NCBI RefSeq assembly: GCF_004379255.2
Contig: NC_056046.1
Coordinates: forward strand, 9,610,001 to 9,674,000
Length of the DNA stretch: 64,000 bases
Reading direction: 5' to 3'
Source: Salvia splendens
Taxonomy: Eukaryota > Streptophyta > Magnoliopsida > Lamiales > Lamiaceae
Below, piece after piece: positions 24,401 to 36,795 of the stretch. Under the pieces are notes generated by a model. It saw only the letters and a list, made by a program, of their open reading frames with translations, made no database searches and had not been told where the DNA came from. How positions within the stretch are numbered: position 1 is the stretch's first letter; each line of letters opens with the position of its first letter. Both the position numbers and the translations under genes were made by a program.

Positions 24401-25417
24401 CTACTCATCCGGCGGCACTACCCCCAATTGTCTTTGGAGGCCCAATATCATGGCCTCGTGTGATCGAAGTTGCGAGGGGGTCATAGTGGACCTATCGACC
24501 ATATTGAGTTGGGCCAAAAGCTGCTACAACGAGTTGGTGGGGGGTGGAGGTGGCGCATATGGAACGGGAACGGGAGCGGGAACTGGAGCATCGGCGGTTG
24601 CAGCCGCGGCTCGACGGCGGTTGGCCGCCGCCTTCTTCCTTCCTTGCGGTCGGCGTTGGGAACCGCTCGGGCCGGCATCGGGGCTACCCAAGTTAGCTCC
24701 GGCGAGTTGGCTAGCCACTTCTTCGGAGCCGGCGTCGGATAGGGATACCGACCTTGACCGTTTGGAGGAGCCGCTAGAGGAGGATGTTACGCCTCCCATA
24801 TACTTCGGGTGCGTCCGCGTCTCCTGCCAAACGTTGAGGTACTTGAACGACCTGTAGTTCATGGATTGGTAGGTGCTCATCGCGGCAGTGATGATGTCGA
24901 CCTCGCTCCGGCCGCTCCCGGCATTCCGCTCTTCCTGGAGGAAATAGCCATTGAACTTGCCAATTTCATCGTTGGATCGGAAGATGGCGTTGCGCGCCAT
25001 ACTCTCGTTGCGCTCGACCGTTCCCGATGGTCGATTTTCATTGTACCGGCGAGCGATGCGCCACCAAAAGTGATCGCCGGATTGGTTCGTGCCAACCACC
25101 GGATCTTCGAAGATTTCCAAGTACGCCGTGAACAATTTATCCATCTCCGCCGGAGTGTACGGTGTGCGGACACAGCGAGTGGGAGGAGTCGGAGTTTGGG
25201 AGGGGGCGGTCGGCCTAGGCTCCGGTGTCCACCGGTATCGCCCTTCGGGGGCATCTTGGTCGTCGATTGGGTATGGCAGGTAGCCACCCGGAACCCCCGA
25301 ACTTTGGGTTTGAGGAGGGGCCGAATATTCCGTTTCCGGACTAGGAAACGGTTGTGAACCGAACCATTCGGGGTTCCAACCGTGGGAGGGCGGGGGGTCA
25401 TCGCCTTGACCGGACAT
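24401..25417 (-). pseudogene. Harbinger ORF1 (MYB/SANT-like) with one in-frame stop
   Basis: The ATG at 25417 (MSGQGDDPPPSHGWNPEWFG) opens a 297-codon frame ending at a TAG at 24524-24526. The same frame then continues without shift for 40 more codons (QLLAQLNMVDRSTMTP..., READ-like LGLQRQLG) to a second TAG at 24401-24403. Those 40 codons look like the normal C-terminus of this family, so the first TAG appears to be a nonsense mutation. Residues around YTPAEMDKLFTAYLEIFEDP through FWWRIARRYNENRP form the MYB/SANT-like DNA-binding trihelix found in Harbinger ORF1 proteins, often annotated as 'glutathione S-transferase T3-like'. These proteins help the transposase bind the element ends. A basic QGRKKAAANRRRAAAAT segment precedes the Pro-rich tail. 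The truncated product keeps the DNA-binding part. Confidence 0.8.
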
Positions 25418-25890
25418 TGTTATGATGTAGGAGTGGAAGAAAGATTGAGAATGGATATGAGAATGGATATGGGAGAATGAAGATGAGAATGAATATGAGA
25501 GAATGAAGATGAGATTTGTATAGTTTGGTGTGAATTTTTGGGTGTGAAAGTGGGTATTTAGAGATGAAAATGTGTATTTTTGGGGGAAAAAAATAAAAAA
25601 ATTAAAAAGTGGAAAAAAACGGTAAAAACGGATATATTTTTTTTTGGAAGTGAAAATATTTTTTTTTATTTTTAATCGATTTTTTTTAATTAAAAACCGA
25701 TTTTTAATAAAAAAAAATTCATAGCCGTTGCCCAATCGCTGCTCGCCACGTCGCCTGCTCGCTGGCACGGACGTGCTCGATGCAGCGAGCAGCGTCGTGC
25801 CAGCGGCGCGAGCGCAGCGGCGGCGGACTTCGTTCTTGTCAGCGGCACGGACGAACGGACGCCGTCCGTCCACCGTTGTGCATGCTCTAA

Positions 25891-28310
25891 GTTACGTACC
25901 AATAATGGTTTTTATTAGAGAAATTGGTATTACTAGATTTGGAGGGAGAGCAGCAAAATATTCTGGATTCGTCTATATTAATTAATTATATACTACGTAC
26001 GTACGTGTAAGTGAGATATGGAAATGAGGGGACATACACAAACACAATGGACTAAACTTATGTTAGCTAGGCCAGCTTAAATGATAAAAGTGATTATAGT
26101 AAAATTACATTACAGTATATGATTTTATATTATTTCTAAAAGCAATTATTTAAATTTCATGCACGCATAAAAAACTCTTTAAAAGTTCATTGGGTAGGCT
26201 TAGAAATTAGAGATTGGACCACTTATAAGGAGGCTTATGTTCGTTTCAAATTTTAATTTCTACTTACAATTACCTAGAAGCACAGTATAATCAGTTGAGG
26301 ACATAGAAAATACTTTGATAGAGAGCCAATATTGATAGGTACTTTTACATATTTCTAACTTTATATTTAGATAAATTTATAAAATAAAATAAAAAAAGTT
26401 TCGTGAGGGCTCTAGCCCCTTAACGCTTGTGCTTGGGTCCGGCCATCGACTCACTAATCACCTACTCCTACTCCTATTGCTTTTATTTTGGTTGTATTTT
26501 ATTGCGTTATATTAAGTTAAGTTAGTACATAGTATTATAATACTGACATCTACCACAACCAAATATATATAAATAATATTAGTATTCAAGTAACAATGAC
26601 TAATTTTTACATATTATTATACTGTGATCACCTCTTATATTTACCACGGAAAATGGCTATCTTTAAGGTTGCACAAAATTATAAGTGAAAATAGTTTATA
26701 GTATATGTAAAGTAAAAGGTTTTAGGTTGTTTTACGTTAATCTACATACATAAATTGAACTCCAATATATACACATTTATTCAATATATTATATACAAAT
26801 TAGACTTAGAAAAGCATGGTGTTCAGTTGTCGTAATCTAGGAAAATTATCAAAAATTCCAATTCTTAGTGCAAAAGCATCGCACATGGAGTAACAAGAAC
26901 AACACAATGTCTTGTATATTGTCTGTCCAAGCTGGACTTTTGCATATATTTTTTAAGCATAGTCATGTTACTTGACCCCTCTAATCACATTGTCTTTGGG
27001 AGACATCACTTTAAACATTTTATTTCTTCTACAACAATGATTCATATACTCCAGTATAATATGGTTTTATGCACAATAATATAATGAGTGTTCTCATCCT
27101 TCATCCTTGTCATGATAAGGAAACTTCCTTGATATACTCCAAATGCTGCTTCCACCAAAGATATTGATCTATATATATGTTCAATGTAATAAATATAATT
27201 ATTTAGTTTGAAAATATTTTTAAATCTAATGTCGATCGAATCCTAGCTCAATTTTGATAAATGTAATGATCCGAAGTCCATTAAAAAGTAAAAGGAAACA
27301 TGTTTGATTGACAAGATTAAAGTAATATCTTGATCAGGATCTACCAAACTGATTGAAATGATATCATGTATGTATATTTTAAGACCCTTTAGGTTGTGTA
27401 TATATGTTGCACAAGAATTAATTTTGTAATTTAATTTATGCATCTTACATATATTTGGAGATGTGAGCTGCATTACCGCCTCATTTAAATTTATTTTGCA
27501 TTACCCCTACAAAAAAAAAAGGAAAAAGAAGAAAAAAAAGAACATAGATTTTGTCGTTTAATGCTTTTTATCCATTTAAACATGTTACTAAAACTATTTA
27601 GATTTGTTGTGCATCATTAGATCTTGATCATGATTCCAGTCTCCATAATCACTTTCGTGATTGATATGAGGATAGATGATCGTGTTCCACAACCAATCAT
27701 CTGATCACACGTGCACTTCCAAAATGTACAGAGGCACATATAATCATGTTTGAATTCCATTATTGCAACCATGTCACATTGAACTATAAATTATTACTAC
27801 TCCTATTATTTACTTTTTAATTAAAAATTTTAATGATTATATATGAAGACGTGAAATCCTTTATAATTAATTTTTAAATGAAAAACATTTTAGTAGGAGC
27901 AATATTTGCATTGATTCCTTTTACTATTTTCCTTAATTTAAGGGACATAATTTATCCGATAGTTAATCATATACAGTAGTTACTATCACATGCATGCATG
28001 ATGATATTATGTTAGCCATATGGTGATGTATAATATTTTCTCACCTAAAAAATTGTCCTTTTTATTGGCCATTTTAGTCTTACTTATTAAATTAGTCCAT
28101 TTTTTATTTTGAAAAACTTTTTCTTCACTCATTCCACTACCAACAATGTTGATTACCAATAATGTTGATTTTTCTATCTAATAACAATACTTTGATTATT
28201 TTTTTTCTTTTTCTTTCATAGTTTACTATTTCACATTCGTATTGTCTTAAATAAAATTATATACACTCATCTGCAATAAGGCAGAAAATGCAACATCGTC
28301 ATTTTGTGGT
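25891..28310. other. AT-rich intergenic DNA, nothing recognised
   Basis: There is an ACGTACGTACGT run near 25997 and an A-rich purine tract near 27510-27540. Small ORFs have no motifs. Confidence 0.5.
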
Positions 28311-28317
28311 CCTCTTA

Positions 28318-29264
28318 GAGCAACTCCAAGGGGAGAAGGTAAATGAAAAGGATATATCATGTTTATACATTCTCAAAAAGTGCAATATACTTTTCCAAAA
28401 AGCAATCAACTCCAAGGATGATAAAAGGTTTATTGAAAAGGTAAATAATTATTTTTTAAAATGTTAGTTGCTAGACTACAAATTAAAAGAGATATATTAA
28501 ACCATAATCTAAACATAAAATATTAAATATTAAACAATATATCTACCAAATAATATAAAGTACTATTAAACAAATATTTAAAACATAAAAAAATCCCTAA
28601 ACTATTAAAGGCATGCCGAATATTTAACATAAAAAATACCTAAACTAAATATTTAAAACATAAAAAATCCCTAAACTAAATACTCCTACTTATTTAACAA
28701 AAAATGCCGTCTGTTTCTACAGAACCACGGCGCATATATATATTTAACAAAAAATGCCGTCTGTTTCTATAGAACCACGACGCAATCCCCAAACTCTCAA
28801 ACACAAATCTCTTTCTTTTATCTTCTTTTCTACATATATACCTTTGATTTTCGTTTGCCTGATATTGAAAAGGAATTGCTTGGCTTTGAGAGTAGAAGTG
28901 AATGAGGTGAAAGTCTATTCTTGGTGCCTTTTTATTTTGAAAATTAGGGTTTAGAATCTAATGGTATTCTGTTTCTTGTTGGTGGAATTAATTTCATAAA
29001 ACTAACAACCAATTTGAATTCAATATATGCTCAGTTTTATTGTAGAGATTTTGACTCTTCTTCTTCCCGCCATACTAAAAAAAACAGTTTTTTCTATTTT
29101 ACCTTCTCTTTGACGGAGAGGTAAAGATACCTCCTCAAAATGGGAAAATGTATAACACCTCCTCATTTACCTCTTCCCTTGAAGAATATTTTACTCTAAA
29201 AAAAGGTAAATTTGGCAGTTAACATGATTTACATTCTCATTTACCTCTTCCATTGAAGTTGCTC
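28318..29264. mobile_element. Non-autonomous PIF/Harbinger-like element
   Basis: The ends are GAGCAACTCCAAGGGGAG at the left and, reverse-complemented, GAGCAACTTCAATGGAAG at the right, flanked by TTA at 28315-28317 and 29265-29267. The inner ends share GGTAAATGA. A 3-base TTA duplication with GAGCA ends fits PIF/Harbinger. It is 947 bases with no transposase. Additional internal copies of the CCTCATTTACCTCTTCC terminus near 29158-29180 suggest a nested or rearranged end. Confidence 0.7.
28691..28784. repeat. Two-copy 50-bp tandem duplication inside the element
   Basis: Two near-identical 44-base stretches beginning TATTTAACAAAAAATGCCGT (28691-28734 and 28741-28784) are offset by 50 bases and differ at two positions. 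Confidence 0.9.
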
Positions 29265-29267
29265 TTA

Positions 29268-30700
29268 CGGATAGATAACTAGACTGTAAATACTAAAGAA
29301 AATACCCAAAGTGGGCCTAACAAAATTAACGTTGTATTTTGGGCCTCACCAACTAGCATTGTACAAAGTGGGCCTGCAAAATTTCATTCAGGAAAATGAA
29401 AAACCCCACAAACAAAGTAACTCATTATTTATTATTGTTGAGACCAATTAAAGGAATTTTATTGAAGATCTTACAAAAGTTAAGAGATTGTGGTTGCGCC
29501 TTTTTACTGTTTCCTTGAAAAGTCTTCCCTTTAATTTCAAATTACTAATTAAAAAAGATAAAGTGGAGTTAAATTAATTTTAGAGCTGTTGATTTTGAAA
29601 CAAATTTTATCCCAGCAGGAAACTTTTTCTATGGAATCCGAAAAGAAACTTAGCGTAAAATCTCCTAAGAATTTTCGAAACTCACGTGTGCACATTCTTT
29701 AAAGAGAAAATTTATGCATATGTTTTCTTTTCATTAATAAATTTCGATATTTATTACGTAGTAGAAAAAATCACAAGTCGCATTCTTAGTCCCGACATTA
29801 TAACTACAAATTTTCAGTTCGAAATTTTGGCACTTGTGTATTAAAAATAAAAATTTAACAAAAATGTTATGGAATTTTCAGTTTAAAATTGTGTTCTTTA
29901 ACTAAAGTATTTTAGAAATGGAAAAGTAAAAGACAATGTGGTGTCGCAAAAATTTAAACGGGAGATATAATTAGTTTTTGAGTTTTCTTTTTCTCTAACT
30001 GAAAACTTCATTCAACTAATTTCTCAATCAAGAATATGATGCATTTATTTTAATAACAGTTGCTGAATTTTTTTTATACAACTGTCACTCTTTTGTTTCT
30101 ACGGAGTAGAATATAAATCGTTTAGATTCTATCAGATAACTATCTTATTAACTTTTCTTTAGGAGTTATAAAAATTATAATTTAGGCCACCAATCTGCAT
30201 GAATATTTATTTCCAATTTCGGCAGATTCGAACCATTGAAGCTAATGTATATTAACAAGAAGCTGATCATCATATGTTCGATGATGTCAAGATGATTGAC
30301 CTTTTGATAATTTCAATTTTAAAGTGACAGTTGCTACAACATATTCTCCGATGGAACTTCATTTTTATGGTATTTTATCCACGAGCTAACAAAAGAGCAC
30401 CATATGTAGTGGAAAATAATAGAATTCACTTCAGGTGACCCCCTAGTACTAGATCTAGATGTCATTCCTCCATCATAATCTCATTCTACTTTTAATAATG
30501 TCCTCACGAAAATTTCCTGTCCCAATGGATTAAAAATATATCACAAATATCACTGAACTATAAAAATTGATTAACTTAGTGGAATGTATTATTTACAACT
30601 TCTTGCATCTTAGATGTGATCAACTAAGATAAAAAAACAAAAACAAAACAGTAGTTTGAATGAACTAAATTTTAAGTTTCTTGATAATTGGAATCTAACT
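29268..30700. other. AT-rich intergenic DNA, nothing recognised
   Basis: No gene or complete repeat identified. Confidence 0.5.
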
Positions 30701-30704
30701 TTCC

Positions 30705-31315
30705 GATTAATAAAAAATTTTATTAACACCATTAGTCTCTGGATATGTGGTATAATCATGCTGGAGGCACTTTTGCATTACTTCTATATATTTTTACCCT
30801 TTTAACTATTTTTTGAGGAATGGGAAAATTGTCCATTGACTATATATCCACTAATATGAATCATTCAAAGGGTATGTGGAACGATATTAAATAAGTATTT
30901 CACTGGGTCCTTCTTTGTGATTTTGGTTTTAATCAGTTTTCACTTCTTTTTCTCTTTTATTTATTTTTTTATTCTCTAAATATAAATTTAAAAAAATTTA
31001 TTTATAAAAATTGTGCAAATCAATGAAGGAAATTTAAACAATAATGACCAATAAATATGTGAATCGACAACTAATGAAATAATTCCCTTTAGAATGGTGA
31101 AAATTGAAAGTAAAGTAAATTGACTGTAACCAAAATCACAAAGAATGTAACCGATAAAGTATGTAATACTATCATTTTAGGTTCCCTTTGAGTGATGCAT
31201 ATTAGTGGATATATACTCAATAGACAATTTTGTCACAATTTAAAAATAACTAATAGGGTAAAAATATCCTGGAAGTATGATGGCACTAATAAAACTGTCC
31301 ATGTATCGAAAAGGT
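30705..31315. mobile_element. Degenerate foldback element
   Basis: Inverted arms of roughly 230-300 bases flank a short centre. Matching text includes CACTAATATG with its neighbourhood (ATATATCCACTAATATG on the left; CATATTAGTGGATATATA on the right), TTCTTTGTGATTTTGGTT with its inverse AACCAAAATCACAAAGAA, and AATTGTCCATTGA with TCAATAGACAATT. Borders are approximate and no target duplication was identified. Confidence 0.6.
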
Positions 31316-33100
31316 TATATCTCAATTGTCCAGAAACCTAAAACGTATAGTTCTATCTTTTAAGTTTAGATGGTCGAAAATTGTGTATAGAAAATGTGAA
31401 TACACATATATTGTAGAGCAAATTTATATATGAAAAAAAAGGAACACAATCTCCATTAATCCATGATGAAATGGAATATGCGCGTGAGATATTTGATGAT
31501 TGCGATAAAAGGAGAATAAACATACATATTGATTTGATAGAAGAGTTGGATTGGATGCTGTATGGATAATATGCCTCTGATTTCACATGAAACCTTAGCC
31601 TGAGAGAGAATGATATGCCCCCATTAGAATTCTTCTTTTTTCAACGATGTGACTACGAATATCCATCACCTTAAATATATTATTAAAATCATCTTATATT
31701 TATATGCAGATGCTGATTCCGTCATTGAATCACCATTTTTAAATAATTGACACCTTCTGTGTAGAGGATAAGATAACATTACCTTATCAAATCAAATTTC
31801 CAATTTTAGTTCATTTTTTCGTTTAACGCCATGTTTAAGAATTGTCAACCATTGTATAACCACTTTAAATTCGAACCTAAATCGTAAAAAAAATATATAT
31901 AGTCTTTAATGTCTATGTTTGATTTGAAATTAACAAACCGAATTTGCTAGTTAATTATTCGTTTAGTAGTTCTTCTTTTTAAATTTTGAAGGTTTTTCAG
32001 AATACACAAAAGGGATCAAGGGCGGAGCCAATTTAATTTAGTTAGGATCGGCGAATTCTCCGCACTCTGATTTTCCATAGAGTGAAATGGTATGATACCT
32101 AACTTATGTGAGCATATATGTGATCATCACTCTAATATGATATACATTTAATCTTATTTGTTTTATTTTATATATTTAATTTAATATAATTGGGGTAATA
32201 TTTTAAATTTGCAATTGTTAATAATAAAAATCCAAGTTAAATTATAGAGAAAACGAATATATAGAATTTTTTTTATTAGAAATGTCAATAACAATTTGTA
32301 ATATATTAGAATTAACTAAATATATTACAAATGGGCCACTCACCGGAGAGGGTTATTCACTCTTATATAGATAACATATAGATAATATAGGATAATCACC
32401 AAGTCGAATTGGAACAAGATTTAAGATGTTTAACACGCCTCCTCTTATATACCCATCTTATATACGAAAATGGATAAGTTTGATGTTATCATGTTAATAT
32501 AAATTTAATTGTATATATGTTGCCCCCAACCAATATTTTCACATGTATTAATGTACTTAGTCAGCAGAAAATCATGGCTTCCCCCACTTAGGCACTGCAA
32601 TATAAACATGAATTGTAAAATTACTCACCTTAAATAAATTTCGAGAATGTTTTGTTGAGAATATTTATGATTCTGGAATTCATGAATTTAATTATAGGGA
32701 ATATAGAAGAGGTTTGACCATGATGTCAAATCATTTCTCGTAAAGTTGTTTGCAAACTATATTGACGTAAGAATCAAACGTAGAGTACGTAGTTTTTTAC
32801 GTAAGAAACTATCAGAATTATGTTATAAAAGTATTCGAGAATATAGCTTTTAGTATTAAATTTAGTTTTGGTATGCTTCACAAAAGAAAGGGTAAAACAA
32901 TGAAAATGAATTGGTCTTTAACCTCAAACTCGATTTTTGTCGCACTAACTAAGAAAAAATTATTTCGAATTATTTCTCCATATCGAAAAAATGATTAGAC
33001 AACACCTTCATCTTGTGATGTGAACATTCACTTCAAATGTTGTTTCCACGACTGACTCCCCATTTTATCTTTTCCATACCACTACTGTGGTCGTAAATAA
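31316..33100. other. AT-rich intergenic DNA, nothing recognised
   Basis: The ORF at 31353-31586 (minus) has no recognisable motif. No gene called. Confidence 0.5.
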
Positions 33101-33102
33101 TA

Positions 33103-33404
33103 CTCCCTCTATTTTTTTTAAAATAGTAATTCTTTCTATTTTAGTCCGTTCTTTGAAAATAGCAACTTTCAAACTTTCTATTTTAGAAAATCTTTACATC
33201 CCTATACATCAATTTATTTACCACTTATACCATTAATAAAGTAGGCCACACAGGGTCATAATCCACTAACATTAATTCCGTTACTTTTTTTCTCTCCCTC
33301 TCTCTTACGTACCAATTTTTTTCTCCCTCTCTCTTACTTTACCAAATTGTGCATTAAAACCCGTGTCGTTTCAAATGTTTCTATTTTTAAAAAAACGGAG
33401 GGAG
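33103..33404. mobile_element. Stowaway-like MITE
   Basis: The left end CTCCCTCTATTTTTTTTA and right end AAAAACGGAGGGAG are inverted and flanked by TA (33101-33102 and 33405-33406). It is 302 bases and non-coding. The family is recognised by the CTCCCTCCGT terminus and TA duplication. Confidence 0.75.
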
Positions 33405-33975
33405 TACTTCAATAGTCGTCTTTCAACACAAGTATGGAGTATAGATTGTGTAAAATGTCTATATTTTTAGAACACTCTCTACGTCAATTGTTAAATATCT
33501 CTTACAGATTTTGAGAAATATAGTTAGTAGAATGTGAATCTTAATTTTATATCAGTATATTATTATAATAGAATATAAATATAAGATTCATCTATAATAA
33601 TTAAAAATGAGACATTTAATAAGGCATATTCCAAACTAGAAATACAGGATATTTAATAGGGGAATGAAGCAATAACATATTATTAACATACGATAAATTC
33701 AGTTTACCATCACATTAGACCTATTTTTTTCATACTTAAAGTTAAAAGCCATGCTGGCAATAAAAAATATCTTCATAAAGTTACCAAGAAAGTCAGTTCT
33801 ACATATATATTCCCACTTCTATTGATCATTTTACGATATCCAAAGTGAAATTATTCTACATAAAAGAAAATTGTGATAATTAAGTACATCTCAAATATTT
33901 TTAAACACTTTAAAGTGTTAAAAAGAGATACCACTATTTAATAGTTATATGTAAGTAGCACTTCATCCGTTCAAC

Positions 33976-34055
33976 TGTAGTAGAGGCGTTTCGATTTTAT
34001 TTTGAGCATTCGTTTTGAGAAAATGAGTGCTCAAAACAAAACGCTTCTACGATTC
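33976..34055. repeat. Imperfect hairpin with about 33-bp stem
   Basis: AGTAGAGGCGTTTCGATTTT and TTTTGAGCATTCGTTTT on the left pair with GAGTGCTCAAAACAAAACGC and TTCTAC on the right, with a very short loop. It is probably a small MITE remnant. A small-RNA precursor is possible but has no other support. Confidence 0.5.
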
Positions 34056-34409
34056 ATGGTGATGTACAATGTACTAGATCAAAATGCAGCCTTGCCGAGT
34101 CAAAATAAGCGAACAAGCATTAAAGTGAGACAAACACTTCATGTGAGAACAAAGTTTGATTAGACCACACAAAGGAGAAAGTAGAAAGCCACATTAAAGA
34201 TTAGAGAACCCCAATCTATTACTACTACATAGTTAGAACTAATAAAATCTAAGTTCTTGATTAAACCTAATATACATCACTTAATACAGACCTTTTTGTT
34301 GGCCCTACTAAAATCAAGAGCCACTTAATTACCTATGAGATTAATTAAGAGACTTCCTAATTAAGTAAGTAGTACTAATATCTGTCTACATGGATCTTCC
34401 CAATTCTGA

Positions 34410-35405
34410 TCACTTCCTAAACTGCCACAACTCATCCGTGTTCCAAAAGGTGCTGCACAGATCCTCCCCGAACCAATCAATCTCCGCCACGTGGCAATCT
34501 GGGACAACAATCTCCTGCCCCTGCATGTCATCGTAGCAGCTCGGAAATCCCACATTGCAGTAACTTTCCTCAATTGGAATTTCCGGCTGATTTTTAACCG
34601 CCGTTAAGTTCATAGAGGGGCTTGAGATTTGCTCGAGTAGAATATTATTACTGTCTGAAATTTTCACCGGATTCAGACAGAGGGGATCCGGAGGCGCCAG
34701 CTGGCTTATGGCCGGCGATGAGGGGACCGCGGAGGAGGAGGAGGGAGGTGACATTGGCGGCGAATTTTGCTCCATTTTCTCCATTAATCTTGGCATCCAA
34801 AACGTGCGGATTGCTTCGAGGAATTTCTTGCTGTTGGAATCCACTTTGAGTTGTCGGGCTTGCTTCTGCACCCTTGTTCTCCAATAATTCTTGATCTCGT
34901 TGTCTGTCCTTCCTGGCAAATGCTGCGCAATTTTCGACCACCTATCATCGTAATTAAATTAAAATTACTATTATTTGGCTTAAAATATTATTTATTTACA
35001 GAAAAAGTGTCAAATTTGAATATATATAAAAATGAGACCTATTTCCCCATTTGGAGTGGAGTTCAAGAATTAAGAGCTGCTCATGAGGGGTGAGGTTTCC
35101 TCTCTTAATGTCAGGCTTCAAATAGTTGAGCCATCTTAATCTGCAACTCTTTCCTGTTCTCTTCAGCCCTGTACACAAAATATATTAAATAAATTATTCC
35201 TTTTTATTCTTTTCATAAATTTTGTATAGAGATTTAAGGAATGATGAAAAATACCAGCAAATTTGGCTAAGGAATTCCAGCGGCCTTCACCGTGAGAAGA
35301 AACATACTGAATGAGAAGATTGTCTTCTTCAAGAGTCCATGGCCCTCTTCGTAGCTCGCTCTCGCATTCATACATATTCATGTTGCTTTTTGAATTACTG
35401 TTCAT
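34410..35405 (-). CDS. R2R3-MYB transcription factor, subgroup-20-like
   Basis: Three exons, 35405-35255, 35168-35039 and 34941-34410, give 270 residues. Intron phases (1, then 2) and the 130-base middle exon are the classic R2R3-MYB pattern. The R2 tryptophans are at 23, 43 and 63. R3 has Trp95 and Trp114, with its first position replaced by a hydrophobic residue as usual. The DNA-recognition segments [19 protein letters not shown] and [20 protein letters not shown] are intact, and [12 protein letters not shown] just after R3 with FWMPRL is typical of the MYB2/MYB62/MYB78/MYB108/MYB112/MYB116 group. That group acts in responses to phosphate, jasmonate, drought and senescence. The C-terminus is acidic and Trp-containing ([20 protein letters not shown]), likely an activation domain. 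The start ATG at 35405 follows the TATA box at 35468-35476. The closest match in memory is MYB62/MYB116, but the exact orthologue is not settled. Confidence 0.93.
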
Positions 35406-35467
35406 TTCAGCAAAATAGAAAGAGTTGTGATGAGGTAAGGTGGTTTTCAGCCCAAACCCCACGACAT

Positions 35468-35476
35468 ATTTTTATA
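35468..35476 (-). promoter_or_regulatory. TATA box of the MYB gene
   Basis: TATAAAAAT on the minus strand lies 63-71 bases before the ATG, implying a leader of only 30-40 bases. Confidence 0.65.
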
Positions 35477-35479
35477 GTG

Positions 35480-36790
35480 TGATTGGTGTTGTAATTGAGA
35501 TTTAAATTAAATTAAAATTAATGAGGTAAAGAAAAGATCATGGGTAGACCCCAGTTGAAAAGATATTATTTTATTTTATTATTAGTAGTGCTAGACTTTG
35601 GAGATAGCCACACATAGTAGAATTTTCTATGATTTGAACTGACGAGGAATACTCTTTGAGTGAGCATCTAAGTCGGCGGAAACTCCACCTACTTTATTGG
35701 AATAACTAATTGAATATCGTATATGAGCATGTATTAATTGGATTTTATTTATTCAGAATCGATTATTCAAAGAAATAACCAATTACTACTAAATTGAGAT
35801 TAATTAAGCAAAGTGTAGAGAAATTGGGTTTGACTGATATCAATGATAATTGAGACCGATGTATATAGTACATATATTGATTGAATTTGAATAATCCTAA
35901 GAAAATTAGGGATTGCATTTCATTTTGTAGATTTCTATACAATCAATAATTTAAATTCTCAAGATATTGGTTGGTAGGTAAAATAGTGAAAAGGGAACTC
36001 ACAAAATTTTAAAATTAAAAGGTTAGAACAAAGGAAAATTAAAACCACACACCAAGGGGGGATTTATTGCGTGGTTAAACAAGCTGCACGCTATTTGTGT
36101 TTATCCGGTTAAAGTGACATTTTACGTGATGAGAAAATAAATTATGTTGAATTAATGTATTGAAGTCAGCTGCGTCACATTCTTGTGGATTCATTTTCTT
36201 CTTCTTCTTTAGTTTCTAATCAGCTCAAAATATTTTTGATGCTTAAGTAAATGTGGAAAAAACGAGGCCTTTAATTAGGCCCAAGAGAATAAGGATTATT
36301 TAATCTAGGAAATATATGTTTGATTTATATTTTTTGCATTGATTTTAGATTATTGAGATTACAAATTTATCGGTATAAAGTATTCCATAGGGAAATTAAG
36401 GTGGTAATAAATATGTTTAGAATTCTCACAATACAACATACGAGTAAATGTAATATACAAGGGAAAATTTGAATAAAAAATTAATTTAGTTGAATATCTT
36501 CATTAGAAATCCTTTCCCATAAACAATTGTATTAATTTGACTCCTTTATACTCCATATTTGAACAACTTAATTATACTAATCTACGTGAAAGCTTTGACG
36601 TAGAAGATTAAAAAAAAAGATGGTCTTACTAAACACATAGAGAAATTAGAGCATTACTATAGTAATCGAAATTGTGCATTAATTGAATGACATATATACA
36701 CACACATACCTCTGAGATTGATTTGTCAACTCATTCAGATAACTGATCAAAAAACGACAAGCAAGATTTGAGTCCAACATAAGTATAAAC
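35480..36790. other. MYB promoter region and intergenic DNA
   Basis: No gene. This is the 5' flank of the minus-strand MYB. No specific cis element is claimed. Confidence 0.5.
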
Positions 36791-36795
36791 GAATA

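Larger units (their letters stand above)
24056..25887. mobile_element. PIF/Harbinger element carrying ORF1 only
   Basis: The ends are inverted repeats, GAGCATCCACAA at the left and GAGCATGCACAA as the reverse complement of the right, flanked by the 3-base duplication TAA at 24053-24055 and 25888-25890. A TAA/TTA duplication and GRGCATCC-type ends are hallmarks of PIF/Harbinger. The 1,832-base element holds one gene, the MYB/SANT-like ORF1 on the minus strand. No DDE transposase is present, so movement would need a transposase from elsewhere. Both subterminal regions are GC-rich and contain short hairpin-forming repeats (TGCTCGCTGGCAC with GTGCCAGC at 25757-25804, for example). Confidence 0.85.

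Noticed and set aside
24809..25357. 182-codon plus-strand frame inside the Harbinger element
   Set aside because: It is antisense to ORF1, Arg/Pro-rich by composition, with no motif.
35406..35462. Upstream extension of the MYB first exon
   Set aside because: It begins with GTG, not ATG, and runs into the TATA region; the ATG at 35405 is the sound start.
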